A DNA stretch of 64,000 nt from CBCOTE01 sp965112965 (GTDB taxonomy: Bacteria > Desulfobacterota > Desulfovibrionia > Desulfovibrionales > Desulfovibrionaceae): NCBI GenBank assembly GCA_965112965.1, contig CBCOTE010000025.1:13608-77607 (forward strand), read 5' to 3'. The notes under the pieces were generated by a model, which had not been told where the DNA came from, searched no databases, and was given only the letters and a program-made list of their open reading frames with translations. The position numbers and the translations under genes are program-made. Below, piece by piece: positions 39,532 to 49,314 of this stretch; within the stretch, counting starts at the first letter, position 1; every line of letters begins with the position of its first letter.

Positions 39532-40796
39532 CACAACAACACCGATTTTGAATATCTGGTGGCCATAACCACTGCCAAGCCCTATCCCAATACGGCCCAG
39601 ATCTTACCTAACAGCCAAAAAAAATCTTACGCAACTTCCTTATCCAAGGTATCACTATTTTTTTCAACTTCCTCAATACTAAAGACATCAATTCAACTCA
39701 ATGAAAACATCTAGTGTTCAAAAATATCTAATAATGCTCCTTAGCTGAACACATACAACACATGTCCAGAAGCCAAACACCAAAAATACACGTCTACGAC
39801 TGCCATCCCGATTTGGGTAAAAATATCTCCTTCACACAGGAGGCATTATCAAGCCTTTTAAGCTACACTACCGCTATATTCGCCGTTGAGCTCCAGACTA
39901 GAAGTAAATGAAGACCCACAAACAAAAAAACTACTACTATTGCCTCAATATATTTAGGGACACCGGCTTCTTCGCCTTCGCATACACCAACATAAACGAT
40001 TTCGCCGCATAACCTGGATAAAAACGAAACAAATAGACTTTACAGTGATCACCGAGCTATTGCACCGTAACTTAGCCAAAAAATAGATATCCGTCTCGAA
40101 CACCCTGTTCGAATCTACGGCTACCTAATAAAATAAATAGGTGTCTATGCCCATCGACGAAATAAGCTTAAGCCGCTATATAGACATATTTGCCTTGCTG
40201 ACACATAAAATGATAAAGATGATGAATATCCGAGCGCTCTTCACCTGACAGTGAATAATCGCACCCCGGATGTGGATGAGGTCCAGATTTACACCTCCCC
40301 AAACGACAGCTATAATAGTCTTAGCTATCAAGGACTGCGCCCTATCTCAGACTAAAAATGAACCCCTCGCGCTGATCTATTCAAATATTAATCAACAACC
40401 ATTTTGGTATATAAACTCCTGGGCTGGCCGACCGTATCCATAGGATATCATGGCCATCATCAACTATATTAGGGAAACTATGATTCACTACAGCTAAAAT
40501 TCTTGCCGATCCTTGACTGCTTCATCGTCGACTACACCTAGACCCACAGCTTGGGACATATCCTCGTGGCCGAACGCATACAGCGCGACTGCACAGTGAT
40601 CAATCTCGAATCCAATCTCTATCTAGTCATAAAAATTATTTTGGACAAGTTGCAAAAACATTGTGTCCGTAGTGAAAAATAGTAAAGTGATAGATATAAT
40701 CATCCACACCGATCTCATCAAGCTACCCTTCCATCGAAGAGCCAGCATGCATCTTTAAAACCCTGCTACCAGAGAAGAATCAAAAAAATACACGAT
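39532..40796 (+). pseudogene. Eroded DHH-DHHA1-CBS half of the A-adding tRNA nucleotidyltransferase
   Basis: The conserved N-terminal half of this roughly 890-residue enzyme is readable in pieces in the right order: HNNTDFEYLVAIT (motif THKNTDFDALAS); KIHVYDCHPDLGK (DHH motif changed to DCH, about 39783-39820); RDTGFFAFAYTNINDFAA (GIYEDTGxFTF, 39956-40009); FALLTHKMIKMMNIRALFT (DHHA1, about 40190-40247); RTPDVDEVQIYT; RIQRDCTVINLESNLY with KIILDKLQ (CBS, 40580-40660); HTDLIKLP (40705-40728); EEPACIFKTLLPEKNQKN (40736-40789). Stops and frame changes separate the pieces. The last piece leads straight into the intact nucleotidyltransferase half across a run of seven A (40782-40788); with six A the two frames would join. 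This is direct evidence that one gene has been cut in two. Confidence 0.85.
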
Positions 40797-42188
40797 ATGC
40801 GTACAATCATGAGTAAACGTCTACCGCACATGTATTACACGCTTCTAGAGCAGGCAGGATGGCTGGCCGAGAACCTAGGTTTCAAAGTCTACGCCGTGGG
40901 TGGCTTCGTACGCGATATCCTCTTAAACCGACCCAATCGTGACTTAGATCTAGTGGTAGAGGGCGACGGCATACTATTCGCTCGAGTCTTAGCCCATAAG
41001 CTCTCCGGCCAGCTACGCGTCCATAGAAAGTTCAAAACCGCTGTAGTTTTCTTCAATGATTCTACTACAGGACACCTAAAGCGAGTAGATGTAGCCACGG
41101 CCCGGTTAGAATACTATGAATACCCGGCGGCCCTACCCATAGTGGAACCTTCCTCTATCAAGATAGATCTCTACCGCCGCGACTTCACCATCAATGCCCT
41201 GGCTATGCACCTTAATCCAGGGCAACTCGGCCGTATAGTAGACTTCTTCGACGCTCAACGCGATATCAAGGACCACAGAATACGCGTGTTGCACCCCTTG
41301 AGTTTTGAGGAGGACCCCACACGCATTCTACGTGCCGTACGCTTTGAACAACGCTTTGGATTCTACATCAACCAACAGACTGAACGGCTTATTAAGAACA
41401 CTTTACAACTGGACCCCATACAAAAACTTTCGGGCACGCGGGTGCTCCGTGAGCTCAAATTCGTTCTAGAAGAAAAAAAACCACTGGCCTGTTTGCACCG
41501 ACTCCAACAACTCCACGTCTTGGAGTCAATACACCCGGCCCTCAGTTTCACTCCGATCCAAAAGGTCATGCTCAATAAGGTAGAACGGACGCTACATTGG
41601 TACCGACTCCTCTCCCTAGAGCCGCCACTGCGCACTTGGCTGGTCTACTTATTGGGGCTCACCCGTGGCACGTCCGGAAATGAGTTATCAAGGATAGCCA
41701 GTCTGTTCCATCTGTCTTTTAAATCCAGGTATGAATTCCTGGGCATTCATGCGACCATAGATACGTTAGAAGACAAACTTTCCTGGTGGATACGTAGTAA
41801 CGCTAGCCATGCTGAGCTCTACGAAATGCTCCAGCCCATTGCCGTGGAAGGGGTACTCCTACTCATGGCACAGACCAAAAATGAGGCAGTACGCAAAGCC
41901 ATCTATCATTATCTGACCCAGCTAAAAGATCTGCGTAATGAGATAACCGGCGACGATCTACTGAAACTAGGTGTACCACCAGGGCCGATGGTAGGCAAAC
42001 TCTTGCGCCATATTTTTACCGTCCGCCTGAATGGCCTTGCCCCCACCCTATCCGTCCAGCAAAGCGTAGCCCAAAAACTAGTGCATGAGCTCGACCTAGA
42101 GGATACATTGCACTTAGTCAGATGCAGGCTGCGGCCGGAAAAGTTTGGCTTAACCGTCTATCCCGGTAAATACCAATGCTCTCCCTAA
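40797..42188 (+). CDS. tRNA nucleotidyltransferase (A-adding type), catalytic half only
   Basis: 463 residues. This class-II poly(A) polymerase/CCA enzyme completes or repairs the CCA end of tRNAs. The head domain has GFKVYAVGGFVRDILLNRPN and RDLDLVVEGDG, whose D-x-D pair binds metal; then FKTAVVFF, DVATARLEYYEYPAALPIVE, LYRRDFTINALAMHL, and the template region EEDPTRILRAVRFEQRFGF. The helical neck and body follow. Homologues of this subtype in sulfate reducers carry about 430 residues of DHH and CBS domains in front; here these have decayed and the protein starts afresh at ATG 40797 (or 40809), without a clear ribosome site. All catalytic residues remain, so the half is probably active, since CCA-end synthesis is essential unless all tRNA genes encode CCA. 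Confidence 0.88.
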   Translation: MRTIMSKRLPHMYYTLLEQAGWLAENLGFKVYAVGGFVRDILLNRPNRDLDLVVEGDGILFARVLAHKLSGQLRVHRKFKTAVVFFNDSTTGHLKRVDVATARLEYYEYPAALPIVEPSSIKIDLYRRDFTINALAMHLNPGQLGRIVDFFDAQRDIKDHRIRVLHPLSFEEDPTRILRAVRFEQRFGFYINQQTERLIKNTLQLDPIQKLSGTRVLRELKFVLEEKKPLACLHRLQQLHVLESIHPALSFTPIQKVMLNKVERTLHWYRLLSLEPPLRTWLVYLLGLTRGTSGNELSRIASLFHLSFKSRYEFLGIHATIDTLEDKLSWWIRSNASHAELYEMLQPIAVEGVLLLMAQTKNEAVRKAIYHYLTQLKDLRNEITGDDLLKLGVPPGPMVGKLLRHIFTVRLNGLAPTLSVQQSVAQKLVHELDLEDTLHLVRCRLRPEKFGLTVYPGKYQCSP

Positions 42189-42229
42189 CGCTATCGCATC
42201 CAGGATCAAGAACTGAAGGAACTCCGATC

Positions 42230-43804
42230 ATGTTCAATTCCTCTCCCTACTGTGGTTATACTACCCACACCGGCCTCAATATTCCATCGTTTTCAGCTAT
42301 ATTGGCGCTCCTCGGTCTAGCCTTCACTCCGGCTTTTGGTCGTTACGCCTTTGGGGACGACTACCTCGTCTTCTGGGGTGATGGCATGGCCGAACATAAC
42401 CGCTTTCTCATCTCACTGGGCCGACCCCTTCTCATCCCATTCTTCAAAGTCTACAGTCTAATCATTACTACCCTAGCCGATGCTAACCAAATTCGACTAG
42501 CCGCCATTGGTATACTCGCCATTGCTGCTTGGCTACTATGGCGCTGGCTCCTGCGTTGGGGTGAACCTCGGGGACGGGCCCTATGTTTAACCCTAGTCTG
42601 CTTCGCCCTGCCCCCTTTTCAAGTGATGGCCGCCTGGCTCTTGTGCACACCTTACGCTGTGGCCTGTATCCTGACGGCTACCGCAGCCTGGACCCTAGAC
42701 GCCGCGACATTCCGACGCACCGGTTTATCACGAACCATGGCCGGGCTAATCGGATTTGTCTGCATGTCCATGGCCCTGCTCATCCATCAACAGACAGCCA
42801 TGTTTTACTGGTTCTTCCTGGCCGTGCCCATAGCCATGGGGCGCTGGCCTGTGCCAGACGACAACAAAAAAAACGGATGTCCCTGGCTTGGCCCCATGGC
42901 CTGTCTAGTCGGAGTACCTCTGATGGCCATCCCGGCGCATCTAGTACTATATAAAGGCCTCACTGTCCTACTACATATCCAAAATGATGCACGCGCCGTA
43001 GCCATAACACAGCCGAACGTACTCCTGGACATCATCCTAAATAAACTACGCTGGTTCGCCGGAGAGCCGTTCCAAGCCATCCTCAACCTATGGAATATCT
43101 CTCCAACAGTCTGGTACGCCTGGCTGATAGGTCTGGCTGCCCTGACTGGAGCGCTGCTGCCGGCTTCACCGCTAACCGGCTCAGCCGCGACGCTAAACCT
43201 ACCACTTCGCAGCAGTCCCATAATTTTACGGCTACCGGCCCTTCTATTACTAATGAGCCTTAGCTACTTCCCTATCTTATGTACTCCGCTCCAGTATACC
43301 CGCTATGTGAACAACGCAGGCATCGGCTGTATCCTGGTGCTACTGCTATACCGCCTAGCCACGGAATTAACCAACCAGCTTGCTCGCCACCTAAGCCGGC
43401 CCAGCCGCCATATGGTCGGCCGCATCCTGGACCTTTTACTTGCCTTCAGTGCCGGAATAGCCCTCTTAGCTGCCCAACAGAACATCCAAAAACGTCTAAA
43501 CCTACCTCGCTCTATGGAAATGGCCTACCTTATTAGCCGCCTAGCCGCCGCTGGACCCCAGACTCAGGACATAACCGTAGTCCAAGACCAGACCTTCCGT
43601 TTCCAGGGCGAACTATGCCGTTACGACGAGTACAACTGCTATGCCTCCCATGCATATTGGGCCGTCCCAACCATGGTACGTCAGGCAGTGCGCGAGGCTG
43701 GAGGGCTGGACGCCCAAGAAAAACGAGTGAATATTTTAACCCCAAATATAGAACCCCCTCCTGCAACCATAGTCATCGATATGAATAATATTAATTTTTT
43801 CTAA
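42230..43804 (+). CDS. Large polytopic membrane protein, glycosyltransferase-like, function unknown
   Basis: 524 residues from ATG 42230, which has GAAGGA about 9 bases upstream; an ATG at 42176 overlaps the previous gene and is less likely. There are about ten hydrophobic segments. An early loop after helix 1 reads RYAFGDDYLVFWGDGMAEHN, whose acidic pair resembles the DD or DE motif in the first outer loop of GT-C type enzymes that use lipid-linked sugars (GtrII and related families). The C-terminal 100 residues form a soluble tail (DITVVQDQTFRFQGELCRYD). A role in adding a sugar to a surface polymer is inference. It follows the nucleotidyltransferase by 41 bases and may be co-transcribed. 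Confidence 0.6.
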   Translation: MFNSSPYCGYTTHTGLNIPSFSAILALLGLAFTPAFGRYAFGDDYLVFWGDGMAEHNRFLISLGRPLLIPFFKVYSLIITTLADANQIRLAAIGILAIAAWLLWRWLLRWGEPRGRALCLTLVCFALPPFQVMAAWLLCTPYAVACILTATAAWTLDAATFRRTGLSRTMAGLIGFVCMSMALLIHQQTAMFYWFFLAVPIAMGRWPVPDDNKKNGCPWLGPMACLVGVPLMAIPAHLVLYKGLTVLLHIQNDARAVAITQPNVLLDIILNKLRWFAGEPFQAILNLWNISPTVWYAWLIGLAALTGALLPASPLTGSAATLNLPLRSSPIILRLPALLLLMSLSYFPILCTPLQYTRYVNNAGIGCILVLLLYRLATELTNQLARHLSRPSRHMVGRILDLLLAFSAGIALLAAQQNIQKRLNLPRSMEMAYLISRLAAAGPQTQDITVVQDQTFRFQGELCRYDEYNCYASHAYWAVPTMVRQAVREAGGLDAQEKRVNILTPNIEPPPATIVIDMNNINFF

Positions 43805-44006
43805 TAGGATAGGCCGCCGCCAACGACAAATATTTTAAATTTGGCTTAGACTAAAAAAATAGTTATGTTAAAGATTACTTTCGCGAAACTACAGAACTAG
43901 CTCGCCCAAACATGATCTGATGTTCCGACCTGTTCTAAAGTTACCTTACAAAAAAACAATATGAACCAACCAATACTAAAACACTAACTATGAAGGGTCG
44001 GCGCTA

Positions 44007-44519
44007 ATGGAAGTACTCTGGGCGCCCTGGCGCATTGACTATATCCTCGGGCCCAAACCCGATACCTGCGTATTCTGCCTGCCCGAGCATGGCCGTGAAG
44101 ACCGTGAACATCTCATATTGCTACGTGCCCGCCGCAACCTAGTCATTATGAACAAATTCCCTTATAACTGCGGACACCTCATGGTCACCCCATATCGACA
44201 CGTCATGTGCTTAACCCAGCTAGACTCTGAAGAGTCTGGGGAGATAATGGAGCTACTAACACGCTGCATTTTAATCCTAACAGTCGACCTTCAGCCTCAG
44301 GGGGTCAACGTGGGTCTAAACTTGGGCAAAGCCGCCGGCGCCGGAATCCAAGAGCACTTGCACTTTCACATCGTGCCGCGCTGGAATGGCGATTCCTCCT
44401 TTATGGCCGTCATGTCCGAAACCCGCGTCCTCCCTGAACATCTGCTATCCACATACAATAAACTCTTGCCAAGTTTTCATAAAACCTGCGGGGACCTGGC
44501 TATCGCCACTCCCTACTAA
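44007..44519 (+). CDS. HIT-family nucleotide hydrolase/phosphorylase
   Basis: 170 residues. The histidine triad is in IQEHLHFHIVPRW; the N-terminus MEVLWAPWRIDYILGPK and CVFC pair are typical of the Ap4A phosphorylase-like branch found in many bacteria, which has a zinc site near the front. The family acts on dinucleoside polyphosphates or nucleotide adducts; the true substrate is not known. AAGGG lies about 9 bases before the start. A LapA-domain gene follows after 12 bases, so the two form an operon. Confidence 0.9.
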   Translation: MEVLWAPWRIDYILGPKPDTCVFCLPEHGREDREHLILLRARRNLVIMNKFPYNCGHLMVTPYRHVMCLTQLDSEESGEIMELLTRCILILTVDLQPQGVNVGLNLGKAAGAGIQEHLHFHIVPRWNGDSSFMAVMSETRVLPEHLLSTYNKLLPSFHKTCGDLAIATPY

Positions 44520-44531
44520 TGGAGCCCGACC

Positions 44532-44897
44532 ATGCGCTTTGCCAAAATCTTTGCACTCATTTTGCTCTTCGTTGTGTCCATGATTTTCTTCGTGCAGAAC
44601 AATGAAATCCTGTCCCAGACCATGAGCCTCAGACTCGATCTCTATTTCTCCGCTTGGCGTACAGTCCCCCTGTCCTTCTATTTTATGATCCTCATAGCCT
44701 TCCTGGTGGGCAGCATCTTCGTCATGGCCTGCGTCCTATTAGAACGAATGCGCCTAGTCAGACAGCTCAAAGAAGCTCAGGCCAAGGCTACAGAACTGGA
44801 AAAAAAAGCAGCCTCAGCCTTAAATTACGAATATAAAACATCCTCATACATAACGACTGACACCCACAGTAACAATGATATCATATGCCAAGACTAA
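44532..44897 (+). CDS. LapA-domain (DUF1049) inner-membrane protein
   Basis: 121 residues. Two membrane helices (IFALILLFVVSMIFFVQN and FYFMILIAFLVGSIFVMACVLL) are followed by a cytoplasmic coiled segment (RLVRQLKEAQAKATELEKKA), the arrangement of LapA. In Escherichia coli LapA works with LapB in the control of lipopolysaccharide synthesis; no LapB-like gene is visible downstream, where decayed DNA begins. GGAG lies 7 bases before the ATG. It is co-transcribed with the HIT gene. The last 20 residues are polar and may be drift. Confidence 0.8.
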   Translation: MRFAKIFALILLFVVSMIFFVQNNEILSQTMSLRLDLYFSAWRTVPLSFYFMILIAFLVGSIFVMACVLLERMRLVRQLKEAQAKATELEKKAASALNYEYKTSSYITTDTHSNNDIICQD

Positions 44898-47800
44898 AGC
44901 CAGGGAACCCGTGTGTGACCTGGTTAAGCGCTCCTAGCTGCAGTCATGCACAAAACTGCTAAATCCACCAATACCTATAATTTTAGCTTTACGATAAAAT
45001 ATTTTATACAGCGGCAGTACCTACATTTTATACCTCATAAACCACTACAATGGTCCCACCGAAAAAACTTATCTAGCACTATATATTCCGATACCGTGCA
45101 GACCTATCTTGAAGAAAAATCAAGCAGGCTATGGTATCAGCCAGATTCTAATGGACAATTCCAACCTGAATAATCAATCAGGACCTCGGACCAACTATAC
45201 GCTGGAATTAGGTTTCTAATACGCCGTTTTCGTTAACAAAATCATAAAGGCTTACCGTGAGGATCTGGTTTTAACTATAAATTGTCTATCTGCTTTCCCA
45301 GAATTGGCCCGCCTCTCTGTGAAAAAAACTACAACTTCGTAGCCGCAGTTGATTATTTTATCAGCCCAAGGCAGGTTTAGACGTAAGCACACTATTTTTT
45401 ATACACGGCCATCATTGTCCTGCAAAAAGGATGAATAAAGGATGAATATAGGGCGCACAAAATGAGTGTTACAAATCTCAAAGCACATTTTGAACTCGTC
45501 CATAGCTTGGCTATATACCTTAGCCCTGACTTTTAGCGAGGAAAATCTAAAATCTGATGCCCTAGCCCTGAATACTATGGCCGCATTATCAGTAGAACAA
45601 AAACCTACCCTTAGAAGATTTACTCACCTTCCCTTGGTAGAATATTCCCAACGACCTCACTCTTCCCCTACCTTAGAAAACGAGTTAATAGCTGCCTTTA
45701 CGTAAACAGCAGCCTTACTTCTAAAAAATAGTAAACATACACTATACTCATCTCAAGTCATCGAGATCCAGACTCAAAAACGAGGTGCTGTTTTATAAAT
45801 CGCCTAGCTACTTCTGCGTTGTAGCTATATCAGATATGACTTGTACTTAACTAAAAAACTCTGGTATTAAGCTAAACTTCAAGCTTACCCACTAGCTCTT
45901 ATGCATAGCTCTGACTAATCAAAAAAATTTTATTGTTTTTTTGTCTTCTACCAGCTCAATTTTTTTTATAACTCAGGCCACCATTTAAACAGTTTTTTTA
46001 CGACCCATCAGGCACCAACAGCATTCTCCGTATGCTACATTGCCAGAGCTGGCACAACATTGATTTCCGCGTCGGTATTCAAATATTCATCTAAGTCCCG
46101 CCCTCTCTAAGGTATTTTTGTAATAAACGTGCCTTTTTTATACCCCCCCGAAATTACGCTATAGACCCCAGAGCAGCTGATGTCCTTTAATACTCATTTC
46201 TAATCCGCAGGCGACGGACATGCCGGACTCGGACCGGCCTATTTCGTTCAAGCTCACTCTACATTTAAGCAATATCTACGCATAACATAAGAACACCCCA
46301 AAATACTATTTTTTTTCGTACGGGGAACTTTCGCGAATTATTTTTTTTAAAACACCTAGGCAGTCTGTGTCTATGATAAATATGTCTTACTACTAGGACT
46401 AAACCTACTTCAGCCAATGCTGCACAGGAACCCCTTGATTACCACCTTCAATCAAACCAGGAACCCATCAGACCAATGGGCTGACCAAACGAACTATGGT
46501 CTAGGTATTTCTCTCCAGACATCGCCGTACATCATACCAAAATTTAGTCTTATTCGAATATTCTACTAGAGTATAATCTAGGTCTGGCCAGCCGTAAAAA
46601 AACTGGCTATGACAATGGGCACCAAACTCAAAGTCAATGAAATATTGTTCGCCGATAGCAAAGTCATGAACAAGATAACTGACTACCTCATCTGCGTCAT
46701 CTTGACAGCTATATGCGGCCTTTTTTATGACCTAACCACGGTCACAGACCGTATTTGACAAGCCCAGGACGTAACCAACATCAATCAAGGTCTCGGAACT
46801 AAAAAAAAGCAAACCAGAACTAGTCTAATCCTGCAGCGCCGTTCTGATCTAAATAGAATAGGTTCAAAAGCAAAATTTGTCCACCTTAGACGCATTCACT
46901 CCCCATTTTTTTAAATTTAGCATCTACTCCTAGACAAAACTACGGAGCACAACCTAAAAATCTTCCGGGCCTAGATAATCGAACCGGTCCAGTACCTTCT
47001 GACAGATTGATGAACCGCGCCTATAATTCCGTGGATGTCTACTACTCCAGCCCGGTGACCAACCTTACTAGTAGCCCGCGGATGACCTATGCGCCGCATC
47101 ATACGTATGGCTCAAGACCATCTATACGATCTGGAACGTTCCACACGCGCCCAAAGACTTTATAGCTCCAAACTTTAGCTTGTAGTTGCTCCCCAAGCTA
47201 AACCAGATCCTAACCCAAAAACCTGAGGCTGCCACACTGCCCAAAACCCTGGCCAAACCACTGACCGGTTGAAATGGCCTAGTCAATTTTCCTCGTTCTG
47301 GTGCTCAAAAAAAATCACTATCCAGCCATCAGTAATGGATAACTGTTCAGCCCAAGTTACGCCGCTCAACTCAATGGGCCGGTAGGTCTATCTGAACAAA
47401 AAAAAATAAAAAAATATAAGCGCCCTTTCATAGGAATCTAAAACGATGAATTTGCCTCACCTCAAGTCCGAGTATAATATTTTTTTAGTTACTTCTTCAG
47501 GGCGCCCCAAAACAACGGGCTCCCAGATATCCGACCACTTCGTACGACATCAAACGTGACCAACTACAAACACTACACAACGAGAACCTAAAAAATCTGG
47601 AATACAAGTTGAATGTGGTTGCGAAAAAAGCACGAAGCCATGACATATAAACTTTTCAGCACTATGTATAAAACCATAGCCGACTGGATAGCCACGCATA
47701 TTCTGCACGGCAGATATATTAACCATGTTGAATTACTAGTAATCGCTCTTGAAGCTACCCAGATCTAGAACTGGACGTTGCCGACCATCCACTAAAGACT

Positions 47801-48687
47801 TTGGTAAACCATCGGCGACGGCTTGTATCCGGTGATAAAGGCTGTGCAGGGCTGCGCGTATTTCATCTCCAATAACCTGCCCTTAAGCGTCAACCACGCG
47901 CTATCCAGCTCATTACTAACCCGAACATAACCGGTAAAACTACCTGTTACACCAGACTGCCATAATCACTTAATATTAGCCTAACTAGGCAGCTAAATTT
48001 TGACCTGTCAGCCCCAATATAATACTGACGGCTATATACACCTTCTCCAGCATGGACATCTCAGTTAAGCTAGTCTAACGTTAGAATATTTTTTATGTTA
48101 AAAAATAATCAAGACCCCACTAATACTCTATCAAATCATAACTCGTGGCCTGGTCATCATGGACGGAATAGGCCGCGGCATAAATATCTTCAATGGTCCG
48201 CTCTTCACTTAAATTGTGGTAAAAAAAGTAGCAATCAAAAACCAGGCGGCATCCGCCCCCATCTTCGTTATACACTGCCGGAAGGTCTCCTGACCAAAAA
48301 TATATAACCTAAACACAGTTAAGGAATAGACAAAAAATTTTCTGTATACTCGGTACTCGGCTCAGCAGGCCATAGCTGCGGTATCGAAGTGGCGACAGTT
48401 TCCCGTATCTCACCATAGCCAAACAAACGGCCTTCGCACAGCCTACACAGCCACTCAGCCCCATAATAAACAAATTGGCCGTACTCCGGCCAGACCGATT
48501 TATTTTTTTGGAAGCTCTAAACGTCCTACAGCTATAGAAAAATCAATATATCCGCATGATGCCTCCTCCAAAGCCAGCACCGGCTACCGAATTTTGACAG
48601 CCATCGACCAGGTAAGTATAATAGTAATTATGATGTTACTTATCCCAACTGCAATATCCCGACGCCAAACCCCAAGGAATCTCAGAC
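44898..48687. other. 3.8-kb decayed region
   Basis: No intact gene. Plus-strand stretches look coding but are interrupted: about 46625-46760 (KLKVNEILFADSKVMNKITD), about 47100-47320 (KTIYTIWNVPHAPKDFIAPN), and about 47660-47930 (KTIADWIATHILHGRY and later DGLYPVIKAVQGCAYFISNN). I cannot assign families. A perfect 11-base tandem duplication, AAAGGATGAAT, is at 45426-45447. The frames at 44946-45173 and 45466-45705 show no motif. Confidence 0.45.
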
Positions 48688-49314
48688 ATGAAAAACTACC
48701 GACCTACCGTTTTCAAGTTCGAATTGGCCCAATGTTTTGCTCTGGCCCTGTATTATACCCTCGTTCTTCCAACCCAGGGCCAATCCTTATTTCAGGCCTA
48801 CGCTGCCGCCCCGACAGCAGGAGAGACTACGTCCAAGGGTCAGTCACGGATCAACGAGAACAGCATGGCCAAGTACAACGCCATGATCAAGCTTAACGAA
48901 GAGTTTGGCCGCAAAATTAATGAACACATCGAACGGCTTCAAATATATAATAACAAACAGCAAGTGGATAGCTTCGACTACCTCTCCAGGCTGAACCGCT
49001 ACTATATGGATATCAATGTCTGCATTACCAATATGATGACGTTACTAAATATGTATAGCTTGGTCACAGATAACTATATTGAAACTGAGTGTATCATCGT
49101 TAACGAAATCACGCGTAACATTGTAACCATGGACAACATTGAAAAAGCTATGAAGCTCCTCTTCACATTCACTATTAAACCAAAATGTCAAGATCGATAC
49201 ATCCAGGAAGAATTCAGCAGCCTGCTCTCCAGGCTACCTAGCCTCATCGAGCAACAGAAAGAACTACAACGTCATTTTCAGCAGAAGATATTGACTCTAC
49301 CGACGACTAAGTAG
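48688..49314 (+). CDS. Hypothetical exported protein
   Basis: 208 residues that I do not recognise. The first 35 or so contain a hydrophobic stretch (CFALALYYTLVLPTQGQSLF) that could be a signal sequence or an N-terminal anchor. The rest is polar and predicted helical, with many Asn, Glu, Lys and Met (NEEFGRKINEHIERLQIYNN and LEQ-type repeats near the end), suggesting a periplasmic or secreted helical bundle. An AAGGA lies about 10 bases before the ATG, and codon choice (GCC, CTC, ATC) resembles the intact genes more than its flanks. It stands alone between 3.8 and 7.6 kb of decayed DNA, so it is probably kept by selection. A secreted or envelope protein is the most that can be said. Confidence 0.6.
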   Translation: MKNYRPTVFKFELAQCFALALYYTLVLPTQGQSLFQAYAAAPTAGETTSKGQSRINENSMAKYNAMIKLNEEFGRKINEHIERLQIYNNKQQVDSFDYLSRLNRYYMDINVCITNMMTLLNMYSLVTDNYIETECIIVNEITRNIVTMDNIEKAMKLLFTFTIKPKCQDRYIQEEFSSLLSRLPSLIEQQKELQRHFQQKILTLPTTK

